Source of the DNA: Cryobacterium cheniae | Lineage (GTDB): Bacteria; Actinomycetota; Actinomycetes; Actinomycetales; Microbacteriaceae | Direction: 5' to 3' | Assembly: GCF_004403395.1 (NCBI RefSeq) | Contig: NZ_SOGN01000044.1 | Coordinates: 124,446 to 188,445 of the forward strand | DNA: 64,000 nucleotides | In this document: positions 52,967 through 61,883 of the stretch, piece after piece | Numbering within the stretch: the stretch's first letter is position 1 | Layout: every line of letters starts with the position of its first letter | Notes under the pieces: model-generated | What the model was told of the DNA's origin: nothing | The model's input: the letters and a program-made list of their open reading frames with translations, nothing else | Databases searched by the model: none | Program-made: the position numbers and the translations under genes

Positions 52967-55380
52967 TAGAAGCCGTCCACCGGGCGGTCCGGGTTGGACT
53001 CCGGTGTCGCGTCCACGCTCGACCGGGCATCCGATGCGTATCCCAGCGTCGGTTCTGCGCTGTACGCGGTGACGGGTACCGATGGTTGGGCCTCAACGAA
53101 CAGGGCCTCCATGGGCACCTCCTGGGTGCTGCCCTTGATGCGGTAGCGCACTCCGAGCCAGGCGATCCAGACGAACGGCATGACACCACCGACGATGAAG
53201 AGCACGTCACCGGGCAGCCGCAACCACTCGAGCACGGCATTGCCGGGTTCAGTGATGAAGTTCAGGCTGCGCGCCTCGAAGTAGCCGTCGTTGATGGAGT
53301 GCCACAGCTGGATGACGCCGAGCGGCAGCAGGGTCGCGAAGGTCATCCAGGCCAGGCCGAGGTTCAGGCACCAGAACGACAGCTTTGCGAGCCGGTCAGG
53401 CCAGCGCTCCGGTGGAATCAGGTAGCGAAGGGCGAACAGGGCCAGTCCGACTCCGAGCATCCCGTAGACCCCCATCATGGCTGCGTGGGCGTGATTGGCC
53501 GTTAGCGCGGTGCCGATCTCGTAGTAGGAGATGATCGGCAGGTTGATCAGGAAGCCGAAGACACCCGCGCCGAGGAAGTTCCAGAACCCGACAGCCACGA
53601 GGAACATGACCGCCCAGCGGTGCGGGAACGGGGCCGAGCTACGGGACTCCTGCCGGGCACCGAGCTGCAGGAAACTCCACGCCTCGATGGTCAGGAAGGT
53701 CAGCGGAATCACCTCGAGCGCGGAGAAGAACGCCCCGAGCGCCATGTGCTCCACGGGCGTTCCCGAGAAGTACAGGTGGTGCATGGTGCCAAGGATTCCG
53801 CCGGCGGAGTAGAGGATGACGTCGAGGAGGATGATCTGCATGGCGATCTTGTGCTTGACCACGCCGAGCATTACGAAGATATACGCGACCATGACCGTCG
53901 TGAACAGCTCCAGGAAGTCTTCAACCCAGAGGTGCACCACCCAGAAGCGCCAGAACTCGGCCACGCTTAGATGCACCTCAGTGCCAGCCAGCATCCCTAC
54001 CGCGTAGAACGCGGGAATCGCCAAACCAGAGTAGAAGAACAGCCACGGCAGGTTGAAGCGGTGTTCAGACTTGAGCCGAGCCCGGATGCCGCGGAAGATA
54101 ATGACGATCCAGAGGGTCAGGCCCACTACGAGCATGCCCTGCCAGACCTTGGGCAGATCGATGTATTCCCACTGCATGCCCCAGAAAATCGAGTCCTTGG
54201 CCGCTTCGACGCCGAACACGCTCATCGCCTCACCGACGAAGGAGCCGGCGATCACGACAGCGAGAGCACCGAGCAGCGCATAGGCGAGCCAGTGCTGGCG
54301 CTTGGGCTCCCGGCCGGAAATATACGGCGCTAGGAAGATGCCCGCAGCCAGGAACGACGCGGCCGTCCAGAGCAGCGAGAGCTGCACGTGCCAGGTGCGG
54401 GCGAGGTTGAACGGCAGGATCTGGGCCAGGTCAATTCCGAAGAAGCTAGTGAGGTCCACTCGATAGTGCTCGATGGCCGCGCCCAGGAACGCCTGAGCGA
54501 GGAACATCAACGCGACAACGAAGAAGAACCAGGCCGTGGCGGACTGCGCCGGGGTCACTTTCACCTCGCCCGGCTGCCGGAACGACAACGCCGGGGTCTC
54601 TTCGCCGTGCTGCCAGCCCATCTTTTTGCTCCACCGGCCGTACAGGCCGAAGAGCGCACCGAGGGCGACGAGTAGCGAGATGAGCGAGAGTGCGCTCCAC
54701 ACGATGATGTCAGCGGTCGGCGCGTTGTCAACAAGCGGTTCGGCGGGCCAGTTATTCGTGTACGAGTAGTCGTGTCCCGGCCGCTCGGCCGCGGAGGCCC
54801 AGGCGGTCCAGGCAAAGAACGCCGTGAGCTCGTGCACCTCGGCCTCGTCGGTGATCGCGTACGGGATCAACCCGTACTGCGTCGTCGGGGCTCCGAAGTA
54901 GTCAGCGTAATGCTGGGTGATCTCCTCGAACGCCTCGATCTGCAGATCGGTGAAGACCAGGTCTCCCGAGGCAGCGTCGTAGCGATTGGTACGCATCATC
55001 TCAACGAGTTCACCCTGCGGGTCCTGTACTCCGGAGGCGGTAAGGGCCTCGAGCACAAATTCGGAAGACCGGCGCAGATAGTCGGCCGTGTAGTCCGGCC
55101 CCAAATACCCCCCGTGCCCCATGATCGAGCCGTACTGCTGCAGTCCGCGACCGGCGAAGATCTGCTGGCCGTCGGTGATCTCAGCGCTACTGAAGACGAC
55201 CTCTCCCTGCGAGTCGACCACCTGCTTGGGCTGCGGCATCGAGTCGGTGTATGTCCTCAGTGCGAGGAATCCCATGACGGCGAACCCGAAGACCATGACC
55301 AGGGCAACGCCCTGAACCCACCCCTTCGAGACCATCAACTCCGATCGCACGCGTTTTACCTTGGATCGTATTCGGACCAC
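52966..55380 (-). CDS. norZ: Quinol-dependent nitric oxide reductase (qNOR)
   Basis: An 804-residue single-subunit NO reductase that reduces 2 NO to N2O with electrons from quinol in the membrane. It has the N-terminal cytochrome-c-like extension without heme-binding CxxCH (GRGLQQYGSIMGHGGYLGPDYTADYL) and a 12-14-helix core with heme and FeB ligands in HVQLSLLWTAASF, VHLWVEDFLELF and NHAHAAMMGVYGMLG. GTG 55380 has AAAGGGG eight bases upstream. First gene of a four-gene coupled operon. Probably serves NO detoxification: no nitrite reductase is present. Confidence 0.93.
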   Translation of the reverse strand: MVRIRSKVKRVRSELMVSKGWVQGVALVMVFGFAVMGFLALRTYTDSMPQPKQVVDSQGEVVFSSAEITDGQQIFAGRGLQQYGSIMGHGGYLGPDYTADYLRRSSEFVLEALTASGVQDPQGELVEMMRTNRYDAASGDLVFTDLQIEAFEEITQHYADYFGAPTTQYGLIPYAITDEAEVHELTAFFAWTAWASAAERPGHDYSYTNNWPAEPLVDNAPTADIIVWSALSLISLLVALGALFGLYGRWSKKMGWQHGEETPALSFRQPGEVKVTPAQSATAWFFFVVALMFLAQAFLGAAIEHYRVDLTSFFGIDLAQILPFNLARTWHVQLSLLWTAASFLAAGIFLAPYISGREPKRQHWLAYALLGALAVVIAGSFVGEAMSVFGVEAAKDSIFWGMQWEYIDLPKVWQGMLVVGLTLWIVIIFRGIRARLKSEHRFNLPWLFFYSGLAIPAFYAVGMLAGTEVHLSVAEFWRFWVVHLWVEDFLELFTTVMVAYIFVMLGVVKHKIAMQIILLDVILYSAGGILGTMHHLYFSGTPVEHMALGAFFSALEVIPLTFLTIEAWSFLQLGARQESRSSAPFPHRWAVMFLVAVGFWNFLGAGVFGFLINLPIISYYEIGTALTANHAHAAMMGVYGMLGVGLALFALRYLIPPERWPDRLAKLSFWCLNLGLAWMTFATLLPLGVIQLWHSINDGYFEARSLNFITEPGNAVLEWLRLPGDVLFIVGGVMPFVWIAWLGVRYRIKGSTQEVPMEALFVEAQPSVPVTAYSAEPTLGYASDARSSVDATPESNPDRPVDGF

Positions 55381-55472
55381 GACTGGGCCCCTTTCCTGTT
55401 GCCTGACAATTCCCCGAGTGGGGTACAGCGCCGTGTCAAGGCTAGTGGGTATAAAAGGAGCAATCTGCTTTC

Positions 55473-55482
55473 AATTCGAATT
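55473..55482. promoter_or_regulatory. AT-rich palindrome in the norZ/hemY divergent region
   Basis: AATTCGAATT is a perfect palindrome within TTTCAATTCGAATTTCAA, an AT-rich island in the 160-base divergent spacer between norZ and the hemY pseudogene. It may be the site of an NO- or oxygen-responsive regulator. No published consensus was matched. Confidence 0.4.
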
Positions 55483-55540
55483 TCAACTTTTCGCCGGCGT
55501 AGGCTCGCATGATCACCCCCCGATGACATGAAGGAACTAG

Positions 55541-57011
55541 GTGCTAGAACAACTCCGGACCGAACCGACCCGCGTGACCATCGTCGGCGCCGGAATTAGT
55601 GGCCTCGCCACCGCCTGCTTCCTGCACCACAGCCTCGGCGACGAAGCGCAGATCACCGTGGTCGAGGGCACCGACCGACGGGGCGGAAAAATTTCAACGC
55701 GAACACTCGCGGGCCATCCATTCGATACCGGCCCTGACTCACTGATGGTACGGTCCCCGTGGTGGCGGCTCTGCTCGAGGATCTCGGTCTGTCCGGTGCC
55801 GTAGTGGCACCGGTTGGCGGGGGCGCGCGCATCTACAGCCGCGATCGCCTGCGGTCGTTGCCTGGGGGAACCCTGTTCGGCGTTCCCGGCGGGCTGCTGC
55901 CGCTTGCTTCATTCCCGGCTGCTCTCGCCGCTCGGGCCGGCCCGCGCCGACCTCGACCTGGTGCGTCCCAGCAGCCACCCGGTATCGGCTGACCCGTCGA
56001 TCGGCGAGATTGTGCGCACCCGGATGGGTGCCCACGTGTTCAACCGCCTGGTCGAGCCACTGCTCGGCAGTGTGCACGCGGGCCGGGCCGGCACTCTCAG
56101 TGCCCAGAGCACAGCTCCCCAAATCGCGTCCCTGGCCCAGAGCAACCGAAGCCTCTACCTCGGCATGCGGCGCCGGCCCGCGCCCGCGCCCGCAGCCGGC
56201 GGCAGCGCCGGCCCCGTGCTCGTCACCCTGAACACCGGGCTCGACGACCTGATCGAGGCCCTCGCCGAACAGTTGACGGATGCTACGATCAGGCGCGACA
56301 GCGCTGTGACCGCGCTCACCCACGCACTCACCGCAGAGTCAACGCCCCCCAACGTCGGTGGCTATCGGCTAGACCTCGACGACGGCAGTCTTATCGGGGC
56401 CGACGTCGTCGTGGTCGCCACGCCGGCCTTCGTGTCGGCGGCCGTCGTTGCCGCAGCCAGCTCTCAGCTCGGCGCTCTGCTCGAGGAAATCGAGTACGCC
56501 AACGTCGCCAAGGTCTGCTTGGTCTATCCGCGGTCAGCGTTCCCGGCCGACCTCGCCGGTACTGGGTTTCTGGTGCCACCCGAAGAAGGCAGCCTGATCG
56601 TGGGCTGCACGTGGTCGAGCCTGAAATGGCCACACCTTCGCGGACAACGACGTGGTGCTCATCCGCTGCATGGTCGGCCGGCACGGCGACAACCGCTGGA
56701 CCACCATGACGGAAACCGCCCTCGTGCGACGGGTGCGCGACGAAGTGGACGACGCCATGGGCCTGGTCGGCACGCCCATCGAACAACCCGTGCCGCGCCG
56801 GCCGCGAGGCATGCCCCAATACCTCGTGGGCCACGAAGGCCGACTCGACGTCATTGACACCACGCTGACCGAGCTGCCCGGTCTGTTCCTGACCGGATCC
56901 GCCTACCGGGGTGTGGGGCTGGCCAGCTTCATCGCCGAGCGCACGGCGGCTGCGATCGTCTCCGCCCGAGTTGCCCACGAGGCGACCACCACGAGCGCTC
57001 TCGCTGATTAG
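55541..57011 (+). pseudogene. hemY: Protoporphyrinogen/coproporphyrinogen oxidase, three frameshifts
   Basis: The start is normal (GTG 55541 with AAGGA; FAD motif VTIVGAGISGLATACFLHHS, then GGKISTRTLAGHPFDTGPDSLM). The frame shifts near 55755 (to VAALLEDLGLSGAV), near 55915 (to RLLSPLGPARADLDLV) and near 56635 (to FADNDVVLIRCMVGRHGD). The C-terminal FAD motif LFLTGSAYRGVGLASFIAE is intact. All domains are recognisable, so inactivation is recent. It catalysed a late heme synthesis step; another copy must exist elsewhere if the cell makes heme. Confidence 0.85.
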
Positions 57012-57389
57012 GCAGACCCGCGCCAGCTGACCCCAGCCGGCGTCGACTGCGCGCTGCGCTTGCATGCGCCTAGCGGGACCATCAGAATTCCCGCCGCTGT
57101 GCATCCGTGCCCGAACGCATGGCTGCGGGAGTATCACCTCGCCGGAGACGCCGCGGCTTGTGCGCTGCCCGGTCGCGGTGGTGCGAAAGGTCTTCGCCTG
57201 GCTGGCCGCGATCAGACATTCATGTTCTGCGGGCTCGCCCGCGCTGGAGAGAGATTCCCCGGCGGACCAAGCCAGCGACTCCGTCCCTGCTCATGGCAGC
57301 ACCTCGAGGACGCCGCGGGCGCCCTTCTCGGCATCCCACTGCCCACGTTCGGCCCGGCATCCAGCACCCAGACCCGCACACGCTCACCC

Positions 57390-57700
57390 ACCTTGGCTTG
57401 GAGCGGGAGGGCGGCGTGCTGGTGAAAGACAGCGCCGGCAGCTCCTTCGCGCTCGGCGACATGTGCTCCCACGCCGACATTTCCCTGTCGGAGGGTTTCG
57501 TGGAAGGCGACGCCCTGGAATGCTGGGCACACGGCGGCCGGTTCGATCTGTCCACCGGGCGGGCCCGAACCCTGCCGGCCTCCGAACCGGTTCCGGTCTA
57601 CCAGCTCACCACCGTGGACGGCGATGTCTCCGTCGACGTCAGCAACCAGGTCGACGTGTCGGCCCACGTGGCCTCGACCGAGGGGCTGCTCGACCCAGGC
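57390..57700 (+). pseudogene. Rieske-type ferredoxin, 5' part lost
   Basis: The frame encodes FALGDMCSHADISLSEGFVEGDALECWAHGGRF in two pieces (cluster motifs CSH and CWAH), followed by SEPVPVYQLTTVDGDVSVDV. The family's N-terminal ~35 residues are replaced by unrelated sequence, and the end runs without a stop into a 31-bp tandem duplication. Normal members are ~105 residues and serve Suf or oxygenase electron transfer. The 57,012-57,390 stretch before it holds no recognisable gene. Confidence 0.65.
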
Positions 57701-57706
57701 TCTGCA

Positions 57707-57768
57707 CAGGCTGGGTGCGGCTCGCCTGGACTCGGATCAGGCTGGGTGCGGCTCGCCTGGACTCGGAT
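57707..57768. repeat. Perfect 31-bp tandem duplication
   Basis: The unit CAGGCTGGGTGCGGCTCGCC plus 11 more bases occurs twice head to tail (57707-57737, 57738-57768). Its length is not a multiple of three, so the duplication shifts the Rieske reading frame. It ends on the stop codon of the converging regulator gene. Confidence 0.9.
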
Positions 57769-58568
57769 CAGTCAGCGACGGTCTCCGACGCATCGGTCCA
57801 GCTCTTCGGCAGCTCCACAATGCACAGGTGAGGCTGCACGAATGGTCTCAAGCGGATGGCGTCGCCGTCGTGGCCGAGCGACTGCGCGAGGCCCTTCATG
57901 AGGCCCAGGTGCACCGAGCAAACCACGGCCGGATTCTCCCGCGCCTCCGCCCGGAACGGGCACCCGGTCAGCGCAATGGCTGACTTGTCGGCCTGCAACG
58001 CGGGCTCGAAGCCGATCTCGGTGAGCACACGTAGCAGCGGGGGAACCACGTCGGCGGCAGGGGTGTTGGCGCCGGGCGCTTGCGTGGCGTCGGCGACCGA
58101 TGCCCGGGCGACCGGTCCGTTCGTGGTCAGCCCGTCGGTGGTGCGCTCGCCGGTGCTTGGCTCCCCGGAGGTCACGGCATTCGCCACGGCCGCGTACTGC
58201 GCCGACCAGCGCTCGCCGGCCCGCACCGCGCGGGCGCGGCCGCCATCGAGGTCTTCGGCGATCACCGCGGCGAGGGCCTCCGTGAGCTGCTGCTGGGCGG
58301 TTTCGGTCGACAGCGGCCCCGCGACCGCGCTAAAAAGTACGTGCGGGCGCCCGCGTCGCCCGGCACTGGCGATGGTCCGTTGCACGAGCCCGGCCGTCCC
58401 GAGGTGCTCCAGGTGAAAACGCGCCGTGGTGATGTGCAGCCCGAGGGCCGTGGCAACTGCGCCGACGTCGAGGGGCACTGCGGACTCGGTGAGTAGAGCC
58501 AGTGCACGACGGCGCGGCTCACTGGCCAGGGCGGCATGTTGGGCGTCGTTCTTCGTGGTCGTAACCAT
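57768..58568 (-). CDS. SufR-like Fe-S transcriptional regulator
   Basis: A 266-residue protein: an N-terminal winged helix (~10-75, SEPRRRALALLTES, then GLHITTARFHLEHLGTAGL) and a long C-terminal domain with three well-placed cysteines (ALTGCPFRAEA, AVVCSVHLGLMKG, PHLCIVEL), as in SufR-type regulators that ligate an Fe-S cluster. ATG 58568 lacks a ribosome-binding site. It is near the NO reductase operon and Rieske remnant, so it may sense NO or Fe-S status; the target genes are not proven. Confidence 0.78.
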   Translation of the reverse strand: MVTTTKNDAQHAALASEPRRRALALLTESAVPLDVGAVATALGLHITTARFHLEHLGTAGLVQRTIASAGRRGRPHVLFSAVAGPLSTETAQQQLTEALAAVIAEDLDGGRARAVRAGERWSAQYAAVANAVTSGEPSTGERTTDGLTTNGPVARASVADATQAPGANTPAADVVPPLLRVLTEIGFEPALQADKSAIALTGCPFRAEARENPAVVCSVHLGLMKGLAQSLGHDGDAIRLRPFVQPHLCIVELPKSWTDASETVAD

Positions 58569-58705
58569 GCATTTACAGTAGCAGCGTGCGGTTAAAGCTT
58601 CTTTAGATTCTGGTCGCCAGCCGATGGAAGGCACCCGGACTGTCACTGCGCTCTCTGCGGTGAACACCTTGAAGCCGATGCCCCGGTCGGTGGGAACGAC
58701 GGTTT

Positions 58706-58895
58706 AGTTCACGAAAAGCACGGAGTCCAGAATACGGGTGTCCAGGAAGGCCCGGCCGACCTGGATCAGGCCCCGCCGAGGAACATGGCGAACAGAAGCA
58801 GGCCGAGCACCGAAATTCTTATGGCTGGCGCCTGCGCGACCACCAGTGCAAGCACACCGACTGCACTGCCGAGCACTATCGCAGTGGCCTGCCCA
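58706..58895 (-). pseudogene. Fragment of a second ACR3-type efflux permease
   Basis: The minus strand encodes IVLGSAVGVLALVVAQAP, ISVLGLLLFAMFLGG and, after a frame change, QVGRAFLDTRILDSVLF. This parallels the N-terminal third of the intact permease at 39297-40328, and the DNA is also similar there. Only ~60 codons remain. The rest of 58,569-59,045 shows no gene. Confidence 0.7.
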
Positions 58896-59045
58896 TGTCA
58901 GAGGGAGGTGCCGTGCGTATGGGCCGCCCGAAGATTACGCTAGATGCAGAGGAGGCGGCGTCCTACGACTGAACGTCCCGAATTGGGGCGTTGACACTCA
59001 CTTGTGTACGCTGCGAATCTTCGCATGAGGGACTAGGGAGCCAGC

Positions 59046-59909
59046 ATGATCGCGAACCTCGGGCTGAACCGGCTGCTTTGGGTTGTGACCGGCGGGACGG
59101 CCATCGTCGCCGCAGTCGCCGGCATCCTGAATCCGCGCCTTTACACCGGACTCGTCGCCGAGGCGCTGCTTCCTGGGGCGCTCGCACAGGACATCATCTC
59201 GGTGCTCGCCGGGATCGGCCTGCTCGTGCTCGCCGCGCTTGCCCGTCCCAATCGGCGCCGGCAGCAGCTACTCGCGCTCGGCCTGCTCGGCTACCTCTTC
59301 TACGCGTACGGCATCTACGTGATCGAGCGGGCCTACAACGGCCTCTACCTGGTCTACCTGGCGATCTTCACCCTGGCGTTCTGGAGCGTGGTCTACGGCA
59401 CGGCCAACCTGCGGCGAGAGGTGATGGCGCGGACAACGATGCCGCGCGGGCTGCGGGTTGTCTCCGCTGTCGGCGCGCTACTGCAGCCTCTGATGTTCTA
59501 CCCACTCTGGATAGCAATGCTGATCCCGCTCATGCGCGACCGGGACCAGATCGACTCGCTGTACTCCATCTTCATCCTGGACCTGGGCTTCATCATGCCC
59601 GCGTTCCTGATCCTCGCTGTGCTGGTGTTCCGCAACCGGGGCGCCGGCCTTGTGCTGCTGCCGGCCCTGTATGTGCTGGGCTTCACCCTCATCTTCTCGC
59701 TGGCGCTGGCCGAGCTGGTCAAACCAGTGTTCGGCACCGCGCCGGACCTGCCGGCGCTGGCCGCCGCAGCGCTGCTCTCGGCACTGTTTCTGGTGCTCGG
59801 CGGGCTGCACCTGCGCCGCCTGGAATTACCTCAACTACGCGCAGACACTGTAGAGGTCCGCCCGCCTCTGGAGATTCCGGGAGCCGACGGTTTCCGACGG
59901 CACCGCTGA
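59046..59909 (+). CDS. Polytopic membrane protein of unknown function
   Basis: A 287-residue protein with about eight hydrophobic helices (LLWVVTGGTAIVAAVAGIL, LLALGLLGYLFYAYGIYVIE, LVLLPALYVLGFTLIFSLALAE). AGGGAG precedes ATG 59046. No family recognised. Its last residues (GFRRHR) and stop are encoded inside repeat copy 3, so its original C-terminus may have been replaced, as seen for the permease at the other island end. Confidence 0.78.
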   Translation: MIANLGLNRLLWVVTGGTAIVAAVAGILNPRLYTGLVAEALLPGALAQDIISVLAGIGLLVLAALARPNRRRQQLLALGLLGYLFYAYGIYVIERAYNGLYLVYLAIFTLAFWSVVYGTANLRREVMARTTMPRGLRVVSAVGALLQPLMFYPLWIAMLIPLMRDRDQIDSLYSIFILDLGFIMPAFLILAVLVFRNRGAGLVLLPALYVLGFTLIFSLALAELVKPVFGTAPDLPALAAAALLSALFLVLGGLHLRRLELPQLRADTVEVRPPLEIPGADGFRRHR

Positions 59910-60048
59910 ACGTCTCGACCCGACCGTCGTGACCTCGATTGATCTTGATCCGACCGGGAGTTCCTTGCAATTTCGGGTTTAATTCTATCGGCACACCTCG
60001 ACCGACCTGGGCCGGTCTCGACGTAATATACGTTCAATAGTCGTGCGC
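59888..60048. repeat. Island-end repeat, copy 3 (161 bp)
   Basis: Gap-free match to 39178-39338 in the same orientation, about 82% identical by hand count. Shared blocks include GAACGTCTCGACCC, GACCGGGAGTTCC and GGTCTCGACG; the end is CGTGCGC in both. A shorter echo of its end (ATAAACGTTGGATAAACG) lies at about 60097-60114. Confidence 0.9.
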
Positions 60049-60177
60049 ACATCAAGTCTCAGGCGCGGGCGCTCGCGGCAGGCGGGCACGGCCGCATAAA
60101 CGTTGGATAAACGGTGACCGCGTCAAATATTGGCTTGGCAATCAAAAAATGAAGTACTGATCACAGATCACTTCGAG

Positions 60178-60210
60178 TAGGAGGCCCAGGACTTGAACCC
60201 AGGACCGTCT
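60178..60210 (-). other. 3'-half tRNA remnant, right island end
   Basis: The minus strand reads GACGGTCCTGGGTTCAAGTC then CTGGGCCTCCTAC, closely following the 3' half of the tRNA-Met(CAT) that lies 70-170 bases away. The 5' half does not pair, so it is not a functional tRNA. It looks like a duplicated attachment-site end. Confidence 0.65.
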
Positions 60211-60277
60211 CCTGATGGGTTCGAGTCTCGCTACTTCGGTGGGAACTAAACTACCTGTTCAAAGGCTATTTCTTTCG

Positions 60278-60351
60278 TAGGGCGGCCGGGACTTGAACCC
60301 GGGACCGACGGATTATGAGTCCGCTGCTCTAACCAGCTGAGCTACCGCCCC
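60278..60351 (-). tRNA. tRNA with CAT anticodon (Met, or Ile2)
   Basis: A complete 74-nt cloverleaf on the minus strand: acceptor GGGGCGG with CCGCCCT (one G-U), D-arm GCTCAGCTGGTTAGAGC, anticodon stem GCGGA/TCCGT with loop CTCATAA, and T-arm CCGGG-TTCAAGT-CCCGG. It lacks initiator features, so elongator Met is most likely. Lysidine-modified tRNA-Ile2 cannot be excluded. CCA is not encoded. Confidence 0.93.
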
Positions 60352-60452
60352 AATCGACGCCTCTGCTCTGACGAGTGTGCAACCGATTTTGCGGTGATCG
60401 GGTGGATCACCGGCTCCCACGATACAGGCACTCGAAAGATGAGGACGCCCGG

Positions 60453-61748
60453 CTACTCCGCGCCCCAAGCGGTCGCGTCCGAGGTTACCTCGTCGATGAC
60501 CGGTTCCCCGCGGTAGAGGCATTCAAAGGTGCTCAGGGTGCGGTTGATGTCGTGCGCGCCGATGAGCCGGAGGGACTCGTTCTTGAGGGTGTCCAGATCG
60601 TTGGGTGCGGCCGTCAGCACGGTCGTGAGCTTGTCGGCGAGGTCCTGAGCCTTGCCTGGCTCGAACAGGTAGCCATTTTGGCCGTCGTGTACGAGGTGCG
60701 GAAGCGCCATGGCGTTGGCGGCCACGATCGGCAAGCCGGACGCCATCGCCTCCATGGTCGCGATGCTCTGCAGCTCCGCGATCGACGGCATCGCGAAGAC
60801 GGTCGCGCGGGTGTACGCGGTCGCCAGTTCGGCATCCGTAACGTAGCCGGTGAACGTGACCCGGCCGGTGAGGCCGAGTGTCTGCGAGAGGTGTTCCAGG
60901 TTGCGCTTCTGGTCGCCGCCTCCGACGATCTCCACTTTCACATCGAGCTCGGGTGCGAGCAGGGCCACGGCCTGCAACAGCACGTCGATCTGTTTCTCGC
61001 CGGTCACCCGGCCGACGAAGAGGATGCGGTTCTCGGTGCGGGGCGCGAAGCTGGGCGTGTAGTTTCGGGCGTCGATGCCGCACGAGATTGCCAGCACACC
61101 CTCGAGGCCGGTATAGCGCTCCAGGAACTGGGCGGCACGCAGAGTCGGGGTGGTGACCGCTTCCGCCCGGCCGTAGGTGCGCCTCGCGGCCCGCCAGGCG
61201 GCCTTGATGAGACGATCATGCATGCTCTTGGGCACCAAGGTGAATTCGAGCATATTCTCGGGCATGAAGTGGTTCGTGCCGATGATGCGGATGCCCCGCT
61301 TCGCCGCCTCGATCGTGACGGCGCGGCCCACCATGATGTGGGACTGGAAATGGACGACATCCGGTTTGAACGTGTCGAGAATGCGCCGGGACTCCCGCGG
61401 GATGAACCACGGCAGTGCGTACCGGAGCCAGTCGTGCGGGTACCAGCGCCAGCTCTTCAGGCGGTGCACGACCATCGGCTGGCCTTCGTGTACCTCGGTC
61501 CAAGTGCCGAACTTGCGTGACGCGGCCGGCGCCATGATCTGCACCTCGTGCCCGCGGGCCACCATCCCGGCGGCAAGGCGTTCCGCGAACCGGGCCGCGC
61601 CGTTCACGTCAGGAGAGAAGGTATCTGCGGCGATCAGGATGCGGAGCGGTTTCTTCGACACCGGCTGACTTCGGGTCGATTCGCTCGGCAAATCGGTCAA
61701 ATCTGACAAAAGACACTGTCCCAACGTATGTGTGCCGGAGTTCGTCAT
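60453..61748 (-). CDS. Glycosyltransferase family 4 protein
   Basis: A ~431-residue GT-B transferase: RILIAADTFSPDVNGAARFAERLAAGM near the start, the nucleotide-sugar region FVGRVTGEKQIDVLL, and the EX7E motif in SIAELQSIATMEAMASG. It resembles actinobacterial mannosyl/glucosyltransferases acting on membrane glycolipids or cell-wall precursors; the sugar and acceptor are not known. The start is uncertain: ATG 61748 is used, GTG 61802 or a GTG just before SKKPLRIL are alternatives, none with a clear ribosome-binding site. Confidence 0.85.
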   Translation of the reverse strand: MTNSGTHTLGQCLLSDLTDLPSESTRSQPVSKKPLRILIAADTFSPDVNGAARFAERLAAGMVARGHEVQIMAPAASRKFGTWTEVHEGQPMVVHRLKSWRWYPHDWLRYALPWFIPRESRRILDTFKPDVVHFQSHIMVGRAVTIEAAKRGIRIIGTNHFMPENMLEFTLVPKSMHDRLIKAAWRAARRTYGRAEAVTTPTLRAAQFLERYTGLEGVLAISCGIDARNYTPSFAPRTENRILFVGRVTGEKQIDVLLQAVALLAPELDVKVEIVGGGDQKRNLEHLSQTLGLTGRVTFTGYVTDAELATAYTRATVFAMPSIAELQSIATMEAMASGLPIVAANAMALPHLVHDGQNGYLFEPGKAQDLADKLTTVLTAAPNDLDTLKNESLRLIGAHDINRTLSTFECLYRGEPVIDEVTSDATAWGAE

Positions 61749-61883
61749 CCGGCAAGAATTCATGTTTTCGACGGCGCGCACGCTGACGAGGTCTTCTAGC
61801 ACCTTATTCTAAACCGGTGCCGCAACAGTCATACAGGGGGCGGCGCGCCCACACGAACGCCGAACTGAGAACCGCGGACCGCG

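Noticed and set aside
60170-60245. A second complete tRNA gene beside tRNA-Met
   Set aside because: The T-arm folds, but the acceptor and D-arm halves do not pair, so it is scored as a remnant.
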